Part shown: one piece after another, positions 9,311-17,792 of the stretch
Layout of the letters: each line of letters opens with the position of its first letter
How positions within the stretch are numbered: the first letter of the stretch is position 1
NCBI GenBank assembly: GCA_020722765.1
Contig: DYKD01000003.1
Span: 2,151-54,735, forward strand
Length of the DNA: 52,585 bases
Reading direction: 5' to 3'
Source: Brevinema andersonii
GTDB lineage: Bacteria > Spirochaetota > DYKD01
Notes under the pieces: model-generated
Told to the model about the DNA's origin: nothing
Database searches by the model: none
The model's input: only the letters and a program-made list of their open reading frames with translations
Position numbers and translations under genes: made by a program

Positions 9311-9340
9311 AGCATACTGGTTCTAATACGGAAAGGTAAC

Positions 9341-10924
9341 ATGAATAAGAAACTTCTTTCAGGCAACGAAGCGATCGCGCTTGCAGCATGGGAGGCAGGC
9401 GTCACTGTGGGAGCTGGATATCCAGGTACTCCTTCAACAGAAATCCTTGAGAATTTCTCCCAATACCCGGATATCGTTGCGGAATGGTCCATCAACGAAA
9501 AAGTGGCTTATGAAGTGGGCATGGGCGCTTCCCTGCAGGGGGCAAGGACTCTCATCACAATGAAACATGTCGGGCTCAACGTGGCTGCTGACGGGCTTTT
9601 CACATCAGCTTATATCGGTGTGAAGGGCGGTTTTGTCGTGGTCTCTGCTGATGACCCAGACATGAATTCTTCACAGAATGAGCAAGATAATAGGCATTAT
9701 GCTGTTTCTGCTAAAGTTCCCATGCTGGATCCTTCAGATTCACAGGATGCTTACTCGTTCATGAAGTTCGCTTATGATTTGAGCGAAAAATATGATACAC
9801 CTGTCATCTTCAGGACAACAACACGCATCTCCCATTCCAAGACAATCGTCAACTGCGATGAAGTCAATAATCCAAAAAGGCCTAAGATTGGATTTGAACG
9901 CAACATGCCTAAGTATGTTATGATCCCGGCATTTGCACGTCCACGTCATAGGATTATCGAAGAACGTCTGCTAAAACTTGCTGATGACGCCTGTTCATGG
10001 GATATCAACAGGATGGAGATGAAAGGGACTGAAATCGGATTCATCACTTCTGGAATCTCATATCATTATGTGCGGGAGGCCTATCCTGACGCATCCATAT
10101 TAAAGCTTGGTCTCATCAATCCATTACCCATGAAACTGATCAAGGCATTCGCATCAAAAGTGAAGCGTCTTGTGGTTGTGGAAGAACTCGATCCTGTTTT
10201 TGAACAACAGATCAAGGCTTCTGGAATCATTTGTGAGGGGAAGGCGATGTTTCCTATTACAGGAGAGCTGAACCAGGATATAGTCCGCAGGGGAATGACG
10301 GGTGGGAAGAAAGGCTTTCCTGCAGTTGTAAGTTCCATCAAGCTTCCACCTCGGCCACCGTCTCTCTGTCCTGGTTGTCCGCATAGGAGTGTTTTTCAGA
10401 TTCTCAACAAGCACAAGCTGACAGTCACAGGAGATATCGGATGTTACACTCTCGGTGTGCTTCCTCCTTTCAGTGCTATGGATACCTGTGTTGAGATGGG
10501 GGCCAGTGTGGGTATGGCGCAAGGCATGGAAGCCGCAGCAGGAAAGGACTACAAGAACAATGTTGTGGCAGTCATCGGTGATTCAACGTTTGCGCATTCA
10601 GGAATTTCCGGATTTATCAATGCTGCGTATAATGGTAGACACTCCCTCATCATAGTACTTGACAATGGGATAACTGCAATGACAGGGATGCAGCACAATC
10701 CTTTTTCCGGGAAGACAATCCTCAACCAGCAGACCATGTCTGTTGATTATGTGAAGCTTTCAGAAGCGATCGGTCTTCCTTCTGAGCAGGTCCGTGTTGT
10801 GAACGCATACAAGCCTGAGGATATAGAAAATGTTCTTCTGGAGTTGCTATCCATGAAAAAACTTTGTCTTATGGTCGTAAAAGGACTTTGCGTCATTGCA
10901 AAAGGAAAAGGCAAATACGATTAA
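9341..10924 (+). CDS. iorA: Indolepyruvate:ferredoxin oxidoreductase alpha subunit, ferredoxin domain absent
   Basis: The alpha subunit of the enzyme that oxidatively decarboxylates aryl pyruvates to arylacetyl-CoA with thiamine diphosphate. The 527 residues cover the pyrimidine-binding domain (GNEAIALAAWEAGVTVGAGY near the start), the central domain and the TPP-binding domain. CPGCPHR (C343, C346) and DIGC (C368) could hold a proximal iron-sulfur cluster, and VIGDSTFAHSG carries the TPP/Mg2+ motif. Family members are usually ~600-650 residues with a C-terminal 2[4Fe-4S] ferredoxin domain. Here the protein stops right after the TPP domain (LCVIAKGKGKYD). The 35 nt before iorB do not encode the missing part in any frame. 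First gene of iorA-iorB-paaK-ACT. Confidence 0.9.
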   Translation: MNKKLLSGNEAIALAAWEAGVTVGAGYPGTPSTEILENFSQYPDIVAEWSINEKVAYEVGMGASLQGARTLITMKHVGLNVAADGLFTSAYIGVKGGFVVVSADDPDMNSSQNEQDNRHYAVSAKVPMLDPSDSQDAYSFMKFAYDLSEKYDTPVIFRTTTRISHSKTIVNCDEVNNPKRPKIGFERNMPKYVMIPAFARPRHRIIEERLLKLADDACSWDINRMEMKGTEIGFITSGISYHYVREAYPDASILKLGLINPLPMKLIKAFASKVKRLVVVEELDPVFEQQIKASGIICEGKAMFPITGELNQDIVRRGMTGGKKGFPAVVSSIKLPPRPPSLCPGCPHRSVFQILNKHKLTVTGDIGCYTLGVLPPFSAMDTCVEMGASVGMAQGMEAAAGKDYKNNVVAVIGDSTFAHSGISGFINAAYNGRHSLIIVLDNGITAMTGMQHNPFSGKTILNQQTMSVDYVKLSEAIGLPSEQVRVVNAYKPEDIENVLLELLSMKKLCLMVVKGLCVIAKGKGKYD

Positions 10925-10959
10925 GTCGGATTCCCGTTAAAAAAATAAAGGATCAGATG

Positions 10960-11535
10960 ATGGAAAAAACACATAATGTGTTGATGGTCGGAGTGGGTGG
11001 CCAGGGCGTCGTGCTGGCAAGTGACATCCTCAGTCTTGCTGCCATGGATTCAGGTTTTGATGTGAAGAAGAGCGAAACTCATGGTATGAGCCAGCGTGGT
11101 GGTTCGATTTTCAGTTTTGTCCGTTTTGGAAAGAAGGTCTATTCACCTCTTATTTCTGAAGGCCAAGCTGACCTGCTTGTTTCCATGGAAGAGATGGAGA
11201 CTCTCCGCTGGCTGGAGTATTTGAATCCAGATACGAGGCTGTTTGTTTCCAAAACCCACATACTTCCCGCGAATGCGACGGAATACCCGTCTGGTGTGGA
11301 GGACGATCTCAGGAAAAATTTTAAGAATCTCAGGATGATTGATACAGAGGCGCTTATCAAGACTCTGGGTAACCCGAAGTTCCTCAATGTCTGCTTGCTT
11401 GGACTCATGGCTGACCACTTGTCCATAAAGCAGGAGGCCTGGTCTTCTGCCATAAAAGGTTCAGTACCCGAAAAGACTTTTGAAAAGAATATGGAAGCTT
11501 TTACGTTAGGACGCAAAATCAACAAGGAGGGTTAA
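10960..11535 (+). CDS. iorB: Indolepyruvate:ferredoxin oxidoreductase beta subunit
   Basis: The 191-residue gamma-type subunit begins [20 protein letters not shown] and continues with [20 protein letters not shown]. Both are signatures of the 2-oxoacid oxidoreductase gamma domain that joins the active site with IorA. Start: ATG 10960 is preferred (SD AAGGA at 10948-10952); an adjacent ATG at 10957 is possible. The upstream in-frame stretch overlaps iorA and is not homologous. It lies 35 nt after iorA and 1 nt before paaK, so it is tightly coupled in the operon. Confidence 0.9.
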   Translation: MEKTHNVLMVGVGGQGVVLASDILSLAAMDSGFDVKKSETHGMSQRGGSIFSFVRFGKKVYSPLISEGQADLLVSMEEMETLRWLEYLNPDTRLFVSKTHILPANATEYPSGVEDDLRKNFKNLRMIDTEALIKTLGNPKFLNVCLLGLMADHLSIKQEAWSSAIKGSVPEKTFEKNMEAFTLGRKINKEG

Positions 11536-11536
11536 T

Positions 11537-12835
11537 GTGATTTTCAACAAGACGTATGAGACAATGCCACGGAAAAAACTTCGGGCTCTGCAAGGTAAAC
11601 GGTTACGTGAGATTGTGGGAAAAGTGTATAAGAACGTTGATTTTTACAGGAAGAAGATGGATGCCATGGGTGTGAAGCCTTCGGATATCAGGAGCATCGA
11701 TGATATTGTGAAACTTCCTTTTACTACAAAAGATGAAATGCGCGAAGTTTATCCATACGGCCTTCTGGCTTGTCCGAAAGAAGATATTGTCGAGGTTCAT
11801 ACGTCTTCTGGAACAACCGGCACTCCTGTTGTGGACGCATATACAAAAAAAGACATAGAAATCTGGTCTGAAGTGATGGCACGTACGCTTTCCATGGGCG
11901 ATGTGACTGAAAAAGATATTGTTCAGAACGCTTATGGTTATGGTCTTTTTACAGGCGGACTGGGAGTGCATTATGGGACGCGGAAGATTGGTGCGACCGT
12001 CATTCCAATTTCTGGTGGGAACACAAAGCGCCAGCTTTCCATCATGAAAGATTTCGGTACCACTGTTTTGACATGTACGCCTTCCTACACACAGTATCTT
12101 GCGGAAGTTGCGAAAGAAGAAGGAATCGATATTTCGAAGCTTCCGCTTAAAGCCGGATTTTTTGGTGCAGAGCCTTGGAGTGAGACCATGCGTAAGGAGA
12201 TTGAAGAGCGGCTTCACCTGAAAGCGTATGACATATACGGTCTTACTGAAATCATAGGGCCTGGCGTTTCTGCTGAATGCAAGATGCAGAATGGTCTTCA
12301 TGTTAATGAGGATCATTTTTATCCAGAAATCATTGATCCTGTCACAGGAAAGCAGCTGCCTTATGGTGAGAAAGGCGAGCTGGTCATTTCAACCATCACA
12401 AAAGAAGGAACTCCTATCATCCGTTACAGGACACGTGACATCACATGGCTGATGCCTGAAAAATGCGAATGTGGCCGCACATCAGTGCGTATGCACAGGT
12501 TGCTTGGTCGTACAGATGATATGCTGATCATACGTGGAGTGAATGTGTTCCCATCACAGATTGAACAGGTTCTCCTGCAGGTGGAAGGTGTTGAACCTCA
12601 CTATCAGCTGGTCGTTGAGAGGAAAGATAGGCTTGATTATCTGGAAGTGCAGGTTGAGATGAATGAATCCCTTTTTTCAGATGAGATCAAGAATCTGGAG
12701 TCAATGGAAAAGACTATCGAGCAGAAGCTGTATTCAGCATTAGGCATCCATACAAAGGTGAAGCTTGTGGAACCCAAGGCTATTGCACGGAGCGAAGGCA
12801 AAGCGAAACGAATCATTGACAAACGTGTCATATAG
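11537..12835 (+). CDS. paaK: Phenylacetate-CoA ligase family protein
   Basis: The 432-residue adenylate-forming enzyme carries the AMP-binding loop [11 protein letters not shown] (~residue 90), the motif [15 protein letters not shown] (~235), YRTRDITWL (~295) and the AMP-binding C-terminal domain with [18 protein letters not shown]. It interconverts arylacetate and arylacetyl-CoA with ATP. Together with IorAB this could produce ATP from arylacetyl-CoA, or activate arylacetates for the reverse reaction. Start: GTG 11537 with SD AAGGAGG at 11524-11530. The ATG one base earlier in another frame meets an immediate stop. Direction of flux cannot be read from sequence. Confidence 0.88.
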   Translation: MIFNKTYETMPRKKLRALQGKRLREIVGKVYKNVDFYRKKMDAMGVKPSDIRSIDDIVKLPFTTKDEMREVYPYGLLACPKEDIVEVHTSSGTTGTPVVDAYTKKDIEIWSEVMARTLSMGDVTEKDIVQNAYGYGLFTGGLGVHYGTRKIGATVIPISGGNTKRQLSIMKDFGTTVLTCTPSYTQYLAEVAKEEGIDISKLPLKAGFFGAEPWSETMRKEIEERLHLKAYDIYGLTEIIGPGVSAECKMQNGLHVNEDHFYPEIIDPVTGKQLPYGEKGELVISTITKEGTPIIRYRTRDITWLMPEKCECGRTSVRMHRLLGRTDDMLIIRGVNVFPSQIEQVLLQVEGVEPHYQLVVERKDRLDYLEVQVEMNESLFSDEIKNLESMEKTIEQKLYSALGIHTKVKLVEPKAIARSEGKAKRIIDKRVI

Positions 12836-12846
12836 GGAGGAACATC

Positions 12847-13278
12847 ATGAGTTTTAAACAGATTTCGATTTTCATAGAAAACAGGGAAGGCCGTCTTGCT
12901 GATGTGACACGTTGCCTTGCCGAAGCGAAAATAAACATACGTGCCCTTTCATTGGCAGACACTTCGGATTTTGGCATGTTACGGCTGATTGTGAATGAAC
13001 CAGACAGATGCAAGCGGATATTGAAGGAAAAGGGTTTCATGCTGCAGGAAACCGAGGTTTTGGCTGTTGAGGTCGAGGATGCACCTGGTGGACTCGCGAA
13101 AGTGCTTGATTGTCTGGACAAGGTGAAACTGAATGTTGAATACATGTATGCTTCCATAGAAAAGAACAGAAACAATGCCATAGTCATTTTCCGGGTTGAA
13201 GACAAGGTGAAAGCCGAACAGGCTTTGCAGTCTTGTGGAATCGCTCTGGCAAATGCGGATGTCCTGATGAACGTGTAA
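12847..13278 (+). CDS. Tandem ACT-domain protein
   Basis: The 143 residues form two ACT domains: one at ~1-70 (ISIFIENREGRLADVTRCL) and one at ~70-143 (VEVEDAPGGLAKVLDCLDKV). ACT domains bind amino acids or similar ligands. Proteins of this type are regularly linked to ior/paaK operons, so sensing an aromatic amino acid or its derivative is a reasonable inference. SD is GGGAGGA just after the paaK stop. Last gene of the operon. Confidence 0.85.
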   Translation: MSFKQISIFIENREGRLADVTRCLAEAKINIRALSLADTSDFGMLRLIVNEPDRCKRILKEKGFMLQETEVLAVEVEDAPGGLAKVLDCLDKVKLNVEYMYASIEKNRNNAIVIFRVEDKVKAEQALQSCGIALANADVLMNV

Positions 13279-13495
13279 AAGCTAAAAATTTTTTTTATTG
13301 ATATCCATCAGACCTATGCAAACTTTACATGATTATTCTTGTTTGTAAGATGTGACTCTGTCAGATGGCATCCGCAATAAGGATGTTACGGATAGTCATA
13401 GATTCCTATAAGATCCTTATCAACTAAAAATGGGAAAGTGATACATGGGATGAAAGTACCAAGCAATAATCCTGATTGATAAGAAAAGACTTCTT

Positions 13496-14839
13496 CTATA
13501 AAACAACTGTTATTATCGAATGTGCTAGCAACTCTAACAACAGGCTTCTCCCGGAAACTTTTAATCCTACTTTTATCAGGTTTTCAGTCCTATTCATGAG
13601 CACTATCGCTAAACTTGCATCCGGATTTTTGAATGCTGTTGCTTCAACACGTTCATCCCTCGAAATACAGCCAATACGGATAGCGCCTTCCTGTATGAAC
13701 TTGCTGAAATGACCTATGTAGTAATAGGCATTCTGATAATGAAGCTTTCCCGTCTTGGTATCAGCAATAATGGGAGCATCACAAAAATTTCCTACATGAT
13801 TAGGCCCTCCCTGTTCATCCAATACCATATTCCAGTCTGTAAAGCCGACTGTCCAGTTATTCAAATCACCTATGATATCGTGTCCATACCTTTCCCCTAG
13901 AGCCCAAGATCCGAGTTTTACTCCGCCCTCTTGACAACCTTCAGTAAAAATCAGTTTATTCTGAGGGAAAGCCTCATGCGTTTTTTCGAGTTGATCGAAA
14001 TGATCTCCTGTATACCAATGGAACCCGGTTCCCCAGACATACTTTGCCGCTATCGGATCAGAGAGGACCGCTTTAGTCCTTTCGTATACGAGTTCTTTGT
14101 TATGATCCCAGATGATGATTTTCACATCTCCTAAACCATCTTTCTTCAGCTGCGGACCTAAAAAGTCACGGACAAAAACCATCTCTTCTTCACCTGAATA
14201 TCTGCAAGAATCCCATCTCTGTGTGGCATCAGGTTCATTCTGAATGGTCACTCCCCAAATATCAATACCTTCTTTTTTCATTTCTTTGATATATTTTGAA
14301 AAATAGAGGGCCCAAACGCTCCGATATTCAGGTTTCAGCTGTCCTCCCTCATTCATCATGCCATTTGTTTTCATCCAAGCAGGAGGACTCCACGGGGAGG
14401 CAAACAGTTTGATGGGAAGCCCTCTTTTCTTGATGGACTCTTTTATCAAGGGGAAAAGTGATTTCTTATCCCGGCTCATATCGAAATGGTCCAGATTGAC
14501 ATCACCATCCACTTCAGCATAGGCATAATTACCAAGGGAAAAATCACAACTGTTTATATGAGTTCTGCAAAGGTTATAACCAATCCCTTTTTCCCTGTCA
14601 AAATAAGCGGCGATGGCTTCTTCCCTTTTTTCAGGAGGCATCTTGTCCAATGTGACAGACATGGATTCTGTGAAAGCTCCACCAAACCCTTCAACAACCT
14701 GGAAGGTTTTGGATTCATCGATTTCAACAACTGATTCGGCGTTCCCTTTTCCTTGAAATTCGATATTGGGCAATTGTGTTAATCGCTCACCTGATTCTTG
14801 TGATGTTCTATAAATGTGGGGAACTTTGGTGTTATTCAA
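13496..14839 (-). CDS. GH30 family beta-glycosidase (glucosylceramidase-like), cytoplasmic
   Basis: The 447-residue product has the GH30 (beta/alpha)8 core with GFGGAFTES near the N-terminus, ASPWSPPAWMK, the acid/base Glu in TIQNEPDA (E202) and the nucleophile Glu in LIFTEGCQ (E300). A C-terminal beta-domain strand ends in LLELLAHSIITVV. There is no signal peptide, so it probably cleaves an imported beta-glucoside or similar glycoside. Start: TTG 14839 is chosen because AAGGAG lies 9 nt upstream. An upstream TTG (14872) lies inside lacI and has no SD. The SD overlaps the regulator's stop codon, indicating translational coupling with the LacI gene. Confidence 0.88.
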   Translation of the reverse strand: MNNTKVPHIYRTSQESGERLTQLPNIEFQGKGNAESVVEIDESKTFQVVEGFGGAFTESMSVTLDKMPPEKREEAIAAYFDREKGIGYNLCRTHINSCDFSLGNYAYAEVDGDVNLDHFDMSRDKKSLFPLIKESIKKRGLPIKLFASPWSPPAWMKTNGMMNEGGQLKPEYRSVWALYFSKYIKEMKKEGIDIWGVTIQNEPDATQRWDSCRYSGEEEMVFVRDFLGPQLKKDGLGDVKIIIWDHNKELVYERTKAVLSDPIAAKYVWGTGFHWYTGDHFDQLEKTHEAFPQNKLIFTEGCQEGGVKLGSWALGERYGHDIIGDLNNWTVGFTDWNMVLDEQGGPNHVGNFCDAPIIADTKTGKLHYQNAYYYIGHFSKFIQEGAIRIGCISRDERVEATAFKNPDASLAIVLMNRTENLIKVGLKVSGRSLLLELLAHSIITVVL

Positions 14840-14852
14840 TGTTTTGTTCTCC

Positions 14853-15857
14853 TTATGTTGTCTCTTTGGCAACGAATTTAGTCAGTATGTTGATCTTGAC
14901 AGGCTTGGAATCCTTGTTTTTCCCTATTTCCAGGACACGTCCTATCACTTTCCTTACATAATCTTTTATATTGACATCTATGCTGCTTATACGCGGTGTA
15001 GAATATTCAGACAAAGAGGTATTAAAAAAACCAACAACGGCAACATCTTGAGGAACTCTTTTTCCCCTGTCAACAATGGAACGTATAGCGCCAAGTGCCG
15101 TCTGGTCTGAACTGCAAATGACTGCATCAACCATGTCATGAGCATCAAAAATCCTGTTCATGGCCTTGTACCCACTCTCCGGATCATCCTCGGCTGGATA
15201 GATAGGCTTATGCGCAGGCATGAGCCCATGTGCTTTTAAGGCAAATTCAAAGACCTTTCTTCTCTCAATTCCTTCAAAAATATCCTTTGGAGCGAGATAA
15301 TAGAGATGCTTTCTTTTTTTCTCGTCGACCAGAGTATCCACAGCTTCACAGATTCCTTTACGTAAATCGAAAAGAACATGATCAAGATTGAAATCCTGCA
15401 CAAACCTGTTAATGACAATGACAGGCACTTTCGCTTTGAGTGCATATTTGATTGTGGAATACTCTCCCGGAACTGGTGAAATGACAATGGCATTCACCCT
15501 GCGGAAGACAAGTTCCTTGAGATAATAATCCTGGCTTTCTGCGGAATTATCTGCGTTAAACACAATTGTACGCAACCCGTTTTTATGTGTCTCCTTACTG
15601 AAAAGGGAAGAGAAAAGTAAATTCATGGCAGACATATCCGATAAGAGGAGACCAACCGTATCTGAAGTCCCTTTCGCCAGGTTTTTGGCAGCTAGATTGG
15701 GGATATAGTTGAGCTTTTCCGCTTCTTTTAATATTTTGGCTTTTGTCTTGTCTTTGACAAGAGAGCTATCATTCAAAGCACGCGAAACCGTTGAAGGGGA
15801 TATGTTTAATGCATTTGCTATATCAAAAATAGTATTTTGTTTTTCAATATCGTTCAC
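14853..15857 (-). CDS. LacI-family transcriptional regulator
   Basis: The 334-residue protein has an N-terminal HTH (IFDIANALNISPSTVSRALND), hinge helix and a periplasmic-binding-like effector domain (VGLLLSDMSAMN..., DAVICSSDQTALGAIRS, VAVVGFFNTSLSEYSTPRISS). It is upstream of and overlaps the translation signals of the GH30 gene, so it most likely controls that gene and itself in response to a sugar. Start GTG 15857 with SD AGGAGA 10 nt upstream. Two AGCGYGCT-type sites lie upstream. No sugar transporter gene is adjacent. Confidence 0.88.
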   Translation of the reverse strand: MNDIEKQNTIFDIANALNISPSTVSRALNDSSLVKDKTKAKILKEAEKLNYIPNLAAKNLAKGTSDTVGLLLSDMSAMNLLFSSLFSKETHKNGLRTIVFNADNSAESQDYYLKELVFRRVNAIVISPVPGEYSTIKYALKAKVPVIVINRFVQDFNLDHVLFDLRKGICEAVDTLVDEKKRKHLYYLAPKDIFEGIERRKVFEFALKAHGLMPAHKPIYPAEDDPESGYKAMNRIFDAHDMVDAVICSSDQTALGAIRSIVDRGKRVPQDVAVVGFFNTSLSEYSTPRISSIDVNIKDYVRKVIGRVLEIGKNKDSKPVKINILTKFVAKETT

Positions 15858-15913
15858 TTGAATTATATCTCCTAAAATAAGGTTTTCTTTAAGGTCTTCT
15901 TAATATAACCAGG

Positions 15914-15982
15914 ATAGCACGCTTTTTCCATAAATAAAGGATGTTTCCAGGCTCCTGTTTATAAAAAATGATATAGCGCGCT
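15914..15982. promoter_or_regulatory. Candidate LacI-type operators upstream of the regulator gene
   Basis: ATAGCACGCT at 15914-15923 and ATAGCGCGCT at 15973-15982 share one motif. The second contains the perfect palindrome AGCGCGCT with the central CpG usual in LacI-family operators. They are 59 bp apart, compatible with looping. A weak promoter (TATATT at about 15907-15902 on the minus strand) lies beside the first. Confidence 0.45.
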
Positions 15983-16136
15983 GACCATTTTTTCGGATAC
16001 CTAACCAACGCGATTTAAAGTGAAAGAGGTCCTTGTGTTTTTTTCAAGGTCTTCTATCCTAATAACGGAAGGTTTGCATGTAGAAAAAATAGGGAACGTA
16101 AATAGTTTAAAATGTCAAAATAGAGAATAGCCAGAA

Positions 16137-17060
16137 TCAGCATCCAAGCAGGGATAGCCTGGTCTCAAAGAGATCCAAATATTTCGCCTTCATCTCTGCG
16201 GAAAGAAAACTTTGTCCAATCATTTTTTCCATGGAAGGTCTCTTGATTTTTATAAGTTTGAGAATATCTGCGATGACATTGGAATTAAGACCTAAGTATT
16301 CCTGTCCAAAATAATCTACTAGCAAATTCTTGTTCAGTTTTTTCATCTTTCCTTTGATAGGGAGTGCGATCTCCATGGGATTTCGTAAAACAATTGAAGT
16401 GTTAAGCAAGTCGTAGGCTGGGGAAAGCATTGTTTTCCCATCGTCAGTAATCAAAGAAAAATTCTTTAAATGCATGTCTTCATTGCCACAAATGAAATTG
16501 AATAATGTCAGTATGAAGAGTTTCTTCTTTTCGAGAATGGGGAAGCTGCAATATTTTTCAATGGTTTTCGCTACGGTTTCCATACTGGAATTGTATTTTG
16601 TTTCTCTCGATTTCTCTGTGAGTTGGGCGAAGTCCTCCATTGCCAATTTTTCTCCATGTCCCTTTCGGTCAAATCTTTTTATGAAGTAGGTCAGGCTGTT
16701 GTCTTTGCTGTAGACCATCCCATGAAAAGGCACAGTGATTCCCAATATGGATGCTAACCGCATTGTTAAATCTTCATTTTGTGGTAACTCGGGATAATTC
16801 GCTGACTGTGGTTTGAGTATGTATCTGCCATTTTTGTCTACAATCTCAAATCCGCTCTTTGCTCGGTTGACAACTGCGCTCAGCTTGGCTTGCACTCCTT
16901 GGATGGACATTTTGCCTGCTCGCAGCACGGATTCTCTTCTTTGTTCCTCGGCACTGAACGGTAGATCTTCAAGATCATTAAGAGTTGAGAGGAGCTTCTT
17001 TATTCCTTGTTGGGAATACCGTCCTTCACATTCTGTGTATGTGATGGGGCATCTATTCAT
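16137..17060 (-). CDS. hipT: HipT-type serine/threonine kinase toxin (split HipA, kinase part)
   Basis: The 307 residues correspond to HipA without its N-terminal subdomain 1. The Gly-rich loop is MSIQGVQAKL (S52-I-Q54), ATP-binding lysine candidates lie in RYILKPQS, the catalytic loop is NEDMHLKNFS (D195) and the metal-binding Asp is in AYDLL (D217). In E. coli O127:H6 the HipT kinase phosphorylates tryptophanyl-tRNA synthetase (established knowledge). The target here is unknown. The loop that carries two serines (SIS) in E. coli HipT has only one here (SIQ). Start: ATG 17060 with SD GGAGG 6 nt upstream, overlapping the hipS stop by 8 nt. An upstream start at 17087 lies wholly in hipS. Confidence 0.85.
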   Translation of the reverse strand: MNRCPITYTECEGRYSQQGIKKLLSTLNDLEDLPFSAEEQRRESVLRAGKMSIQGVQAKLSAVVNRAKSGFEIVDKNGRYILKPQSANYPELPQNEDLTMRLASILGITVPFHGMVYSKDNSLTYFIKRFDRKGHGEKLAMEDFAQLTEKSRETKYNSSMETVAKTIEKYCSFPILEKKKLFILTLFNFICGNEDMHLKNFSLITDDGKTMLSPAYDLLNTSIVLRNPMEIALPIKGKMKKLNKNLLVDYFGQEYLGLNSNVIADILKLIKIKRPSMEKMIGQSFLSAEMKAKYLDLFETRLSLLGC

Positions 17061-17367
17061 CTTTTTCCTCCACTGTAACAGCCCCAATCAAGTCTTGACC
17101 CGTGGCAATAAGTTGACTGAAAAGATCATTTTTGTCTATCTTGGCTTGTATCAGCAATCCTTCAAGTTGAGGTCCTTCAGGAAGAAGTCCTTCAAAAAAC
17201 GGTGGAAAAGTTTTATACTCAAATTTTTTTTGTATTATCGGCATAGTGAGAGAGACTGGGGGCCCATTATAGCTCTCATGATAAGTGAATCTGTAAGATT
17301 TTTTCGGTTCGATTTCACTTAGCTCCCCAGCATACTTTGAATGAACGAAAACTTTTGCACTACGCAT
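17053..17367 (-). CDS. hipS: HipS-like protein (HipA N-terminal subdomain as separate gene)
   Basis: The 104 residues match HipA subdomain 1 (Couple_hipA): KVFVHSKYAGELSEI, then SLTMPIIQKKFEYKTFPPFFEGLLPEG, then LIATGQDLIGAVTVEE. In characterised HipBST modules this small protein is the antitoxin that inhibits HipT. It begins 3 nt after the hipB stop and ends overlapping hipT. The overlap has a proper SD for hipT, so the split looks genuine rather than a sequencing frameshift in a hipA gene. Confidence 0.82.
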   Translation of the reverse strand: MRSAKVFVHSKYAGELSEIEPKKSYRFTYHESYNGPPVSLTMPIIQKKFEYKTFPPFFEGLLPEGPQLEGLLIQAKIDKNDLFSQLIATGQDLIGAVTVEEKDE

Positions 17368-17370
17368 AGT

Positions 17371-17583
17371 TTATCCTTTGGGATCTTTCATGAAAGGACT
17401 TTTCAGATCCAGAGTAATGTTGAGCACTTTAAAAATTTTTAGGAGACTATCAAATCTTATGGTCTCTTTGCCTTTTTCGATATCGTAGATTACGGTTTTT
17501 CCAACTCCAGCAATCTTGGCAAGCTCATTTCGGGATAAACCACTCTTTTTTCTATGAAATCTAACAACTTCTGCAACATTCAT
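17371..17583 (-). CDS. hipB: HipB-like XRE-family DNA-binding protein
   Basis: The 70 residues form a helix-turn-helix domain (VRFHRKKSGLSRNELAKIAG, then TVIYDIEKGKETIRFDSLLK) of the HipB/Xre type with a short C-terminus. In HipBST systems HipB binds the operator and augments neutralisation. ATG 17583 has SD GGAG 7 nt upstream. Palindromic operators flank its promoter. Confidence 0.85.
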   Translation of the reverse strand: MNVAEVVRFHRKKSGLSRNELAKIAGVGKTVIYDIEKGKETIRFDSLLKIFKVLNITLDLKSPFMKDPKG

Positions 17584-17597
17584 TTAAATCTCCGTTG

Positions 17598-17685
17598 CCG
17601 TTATAACGGTAATAATAGGTAATAATATAATCGTTTTTTGAATAAATGTCAATGTTATATGAATTTTTACTGTAAAAACGGTAAA
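17598..17685 (-). promoter_or_regulatory. hipBST promoter with two operators
   Basis: On the minus strand TTGACA (17652-17647), a 17-bp spacer and TATATT (17629-17624) form a near-consensus promoter. A perfect palindrome CCGTTATAACGG (17598-17609) lies between the predicted transcription start and the SD. An imperfect inverted repeat, TTTACTGT with ACGGTAAA (17666-17685), lies upstream of the -35 box and shares the ACNGTAA half-site. Confidence 0.8.
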
Positions 17686-17792
17686 ATATAGTTGTATGTT
17701 TCTGTCCGTTTTCCATGGCAATCACGTCGAGTGCATGTTTCCATTGGATCTTCTCGCGTGTCTGGATAATGATAGTGGAAGTCAAGCCTATG

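Noticed and set aside
10864-10959. Missing ferredoxin domain of IorA hidden by a frameshift before iorB
   Set aside because: The in-frame extension upstream of iorB has a single Cys and no CxxCxxC motif; only 35 nt separate the two genes.
13377-13420. ATAAGGAT/ATCCTTAT inverted repeat after the ACT gene as terminator
   Set aside because: The loop is over 25 nt and no T-run follows on either strand.
9267-15953. 14-bp identity GATGTTTCCAGGCT at 9267-9280 and 15940-15953
   Set aside because: A few such 14-mers are expected by chance in 52 kb, and the flanks align only loosely.
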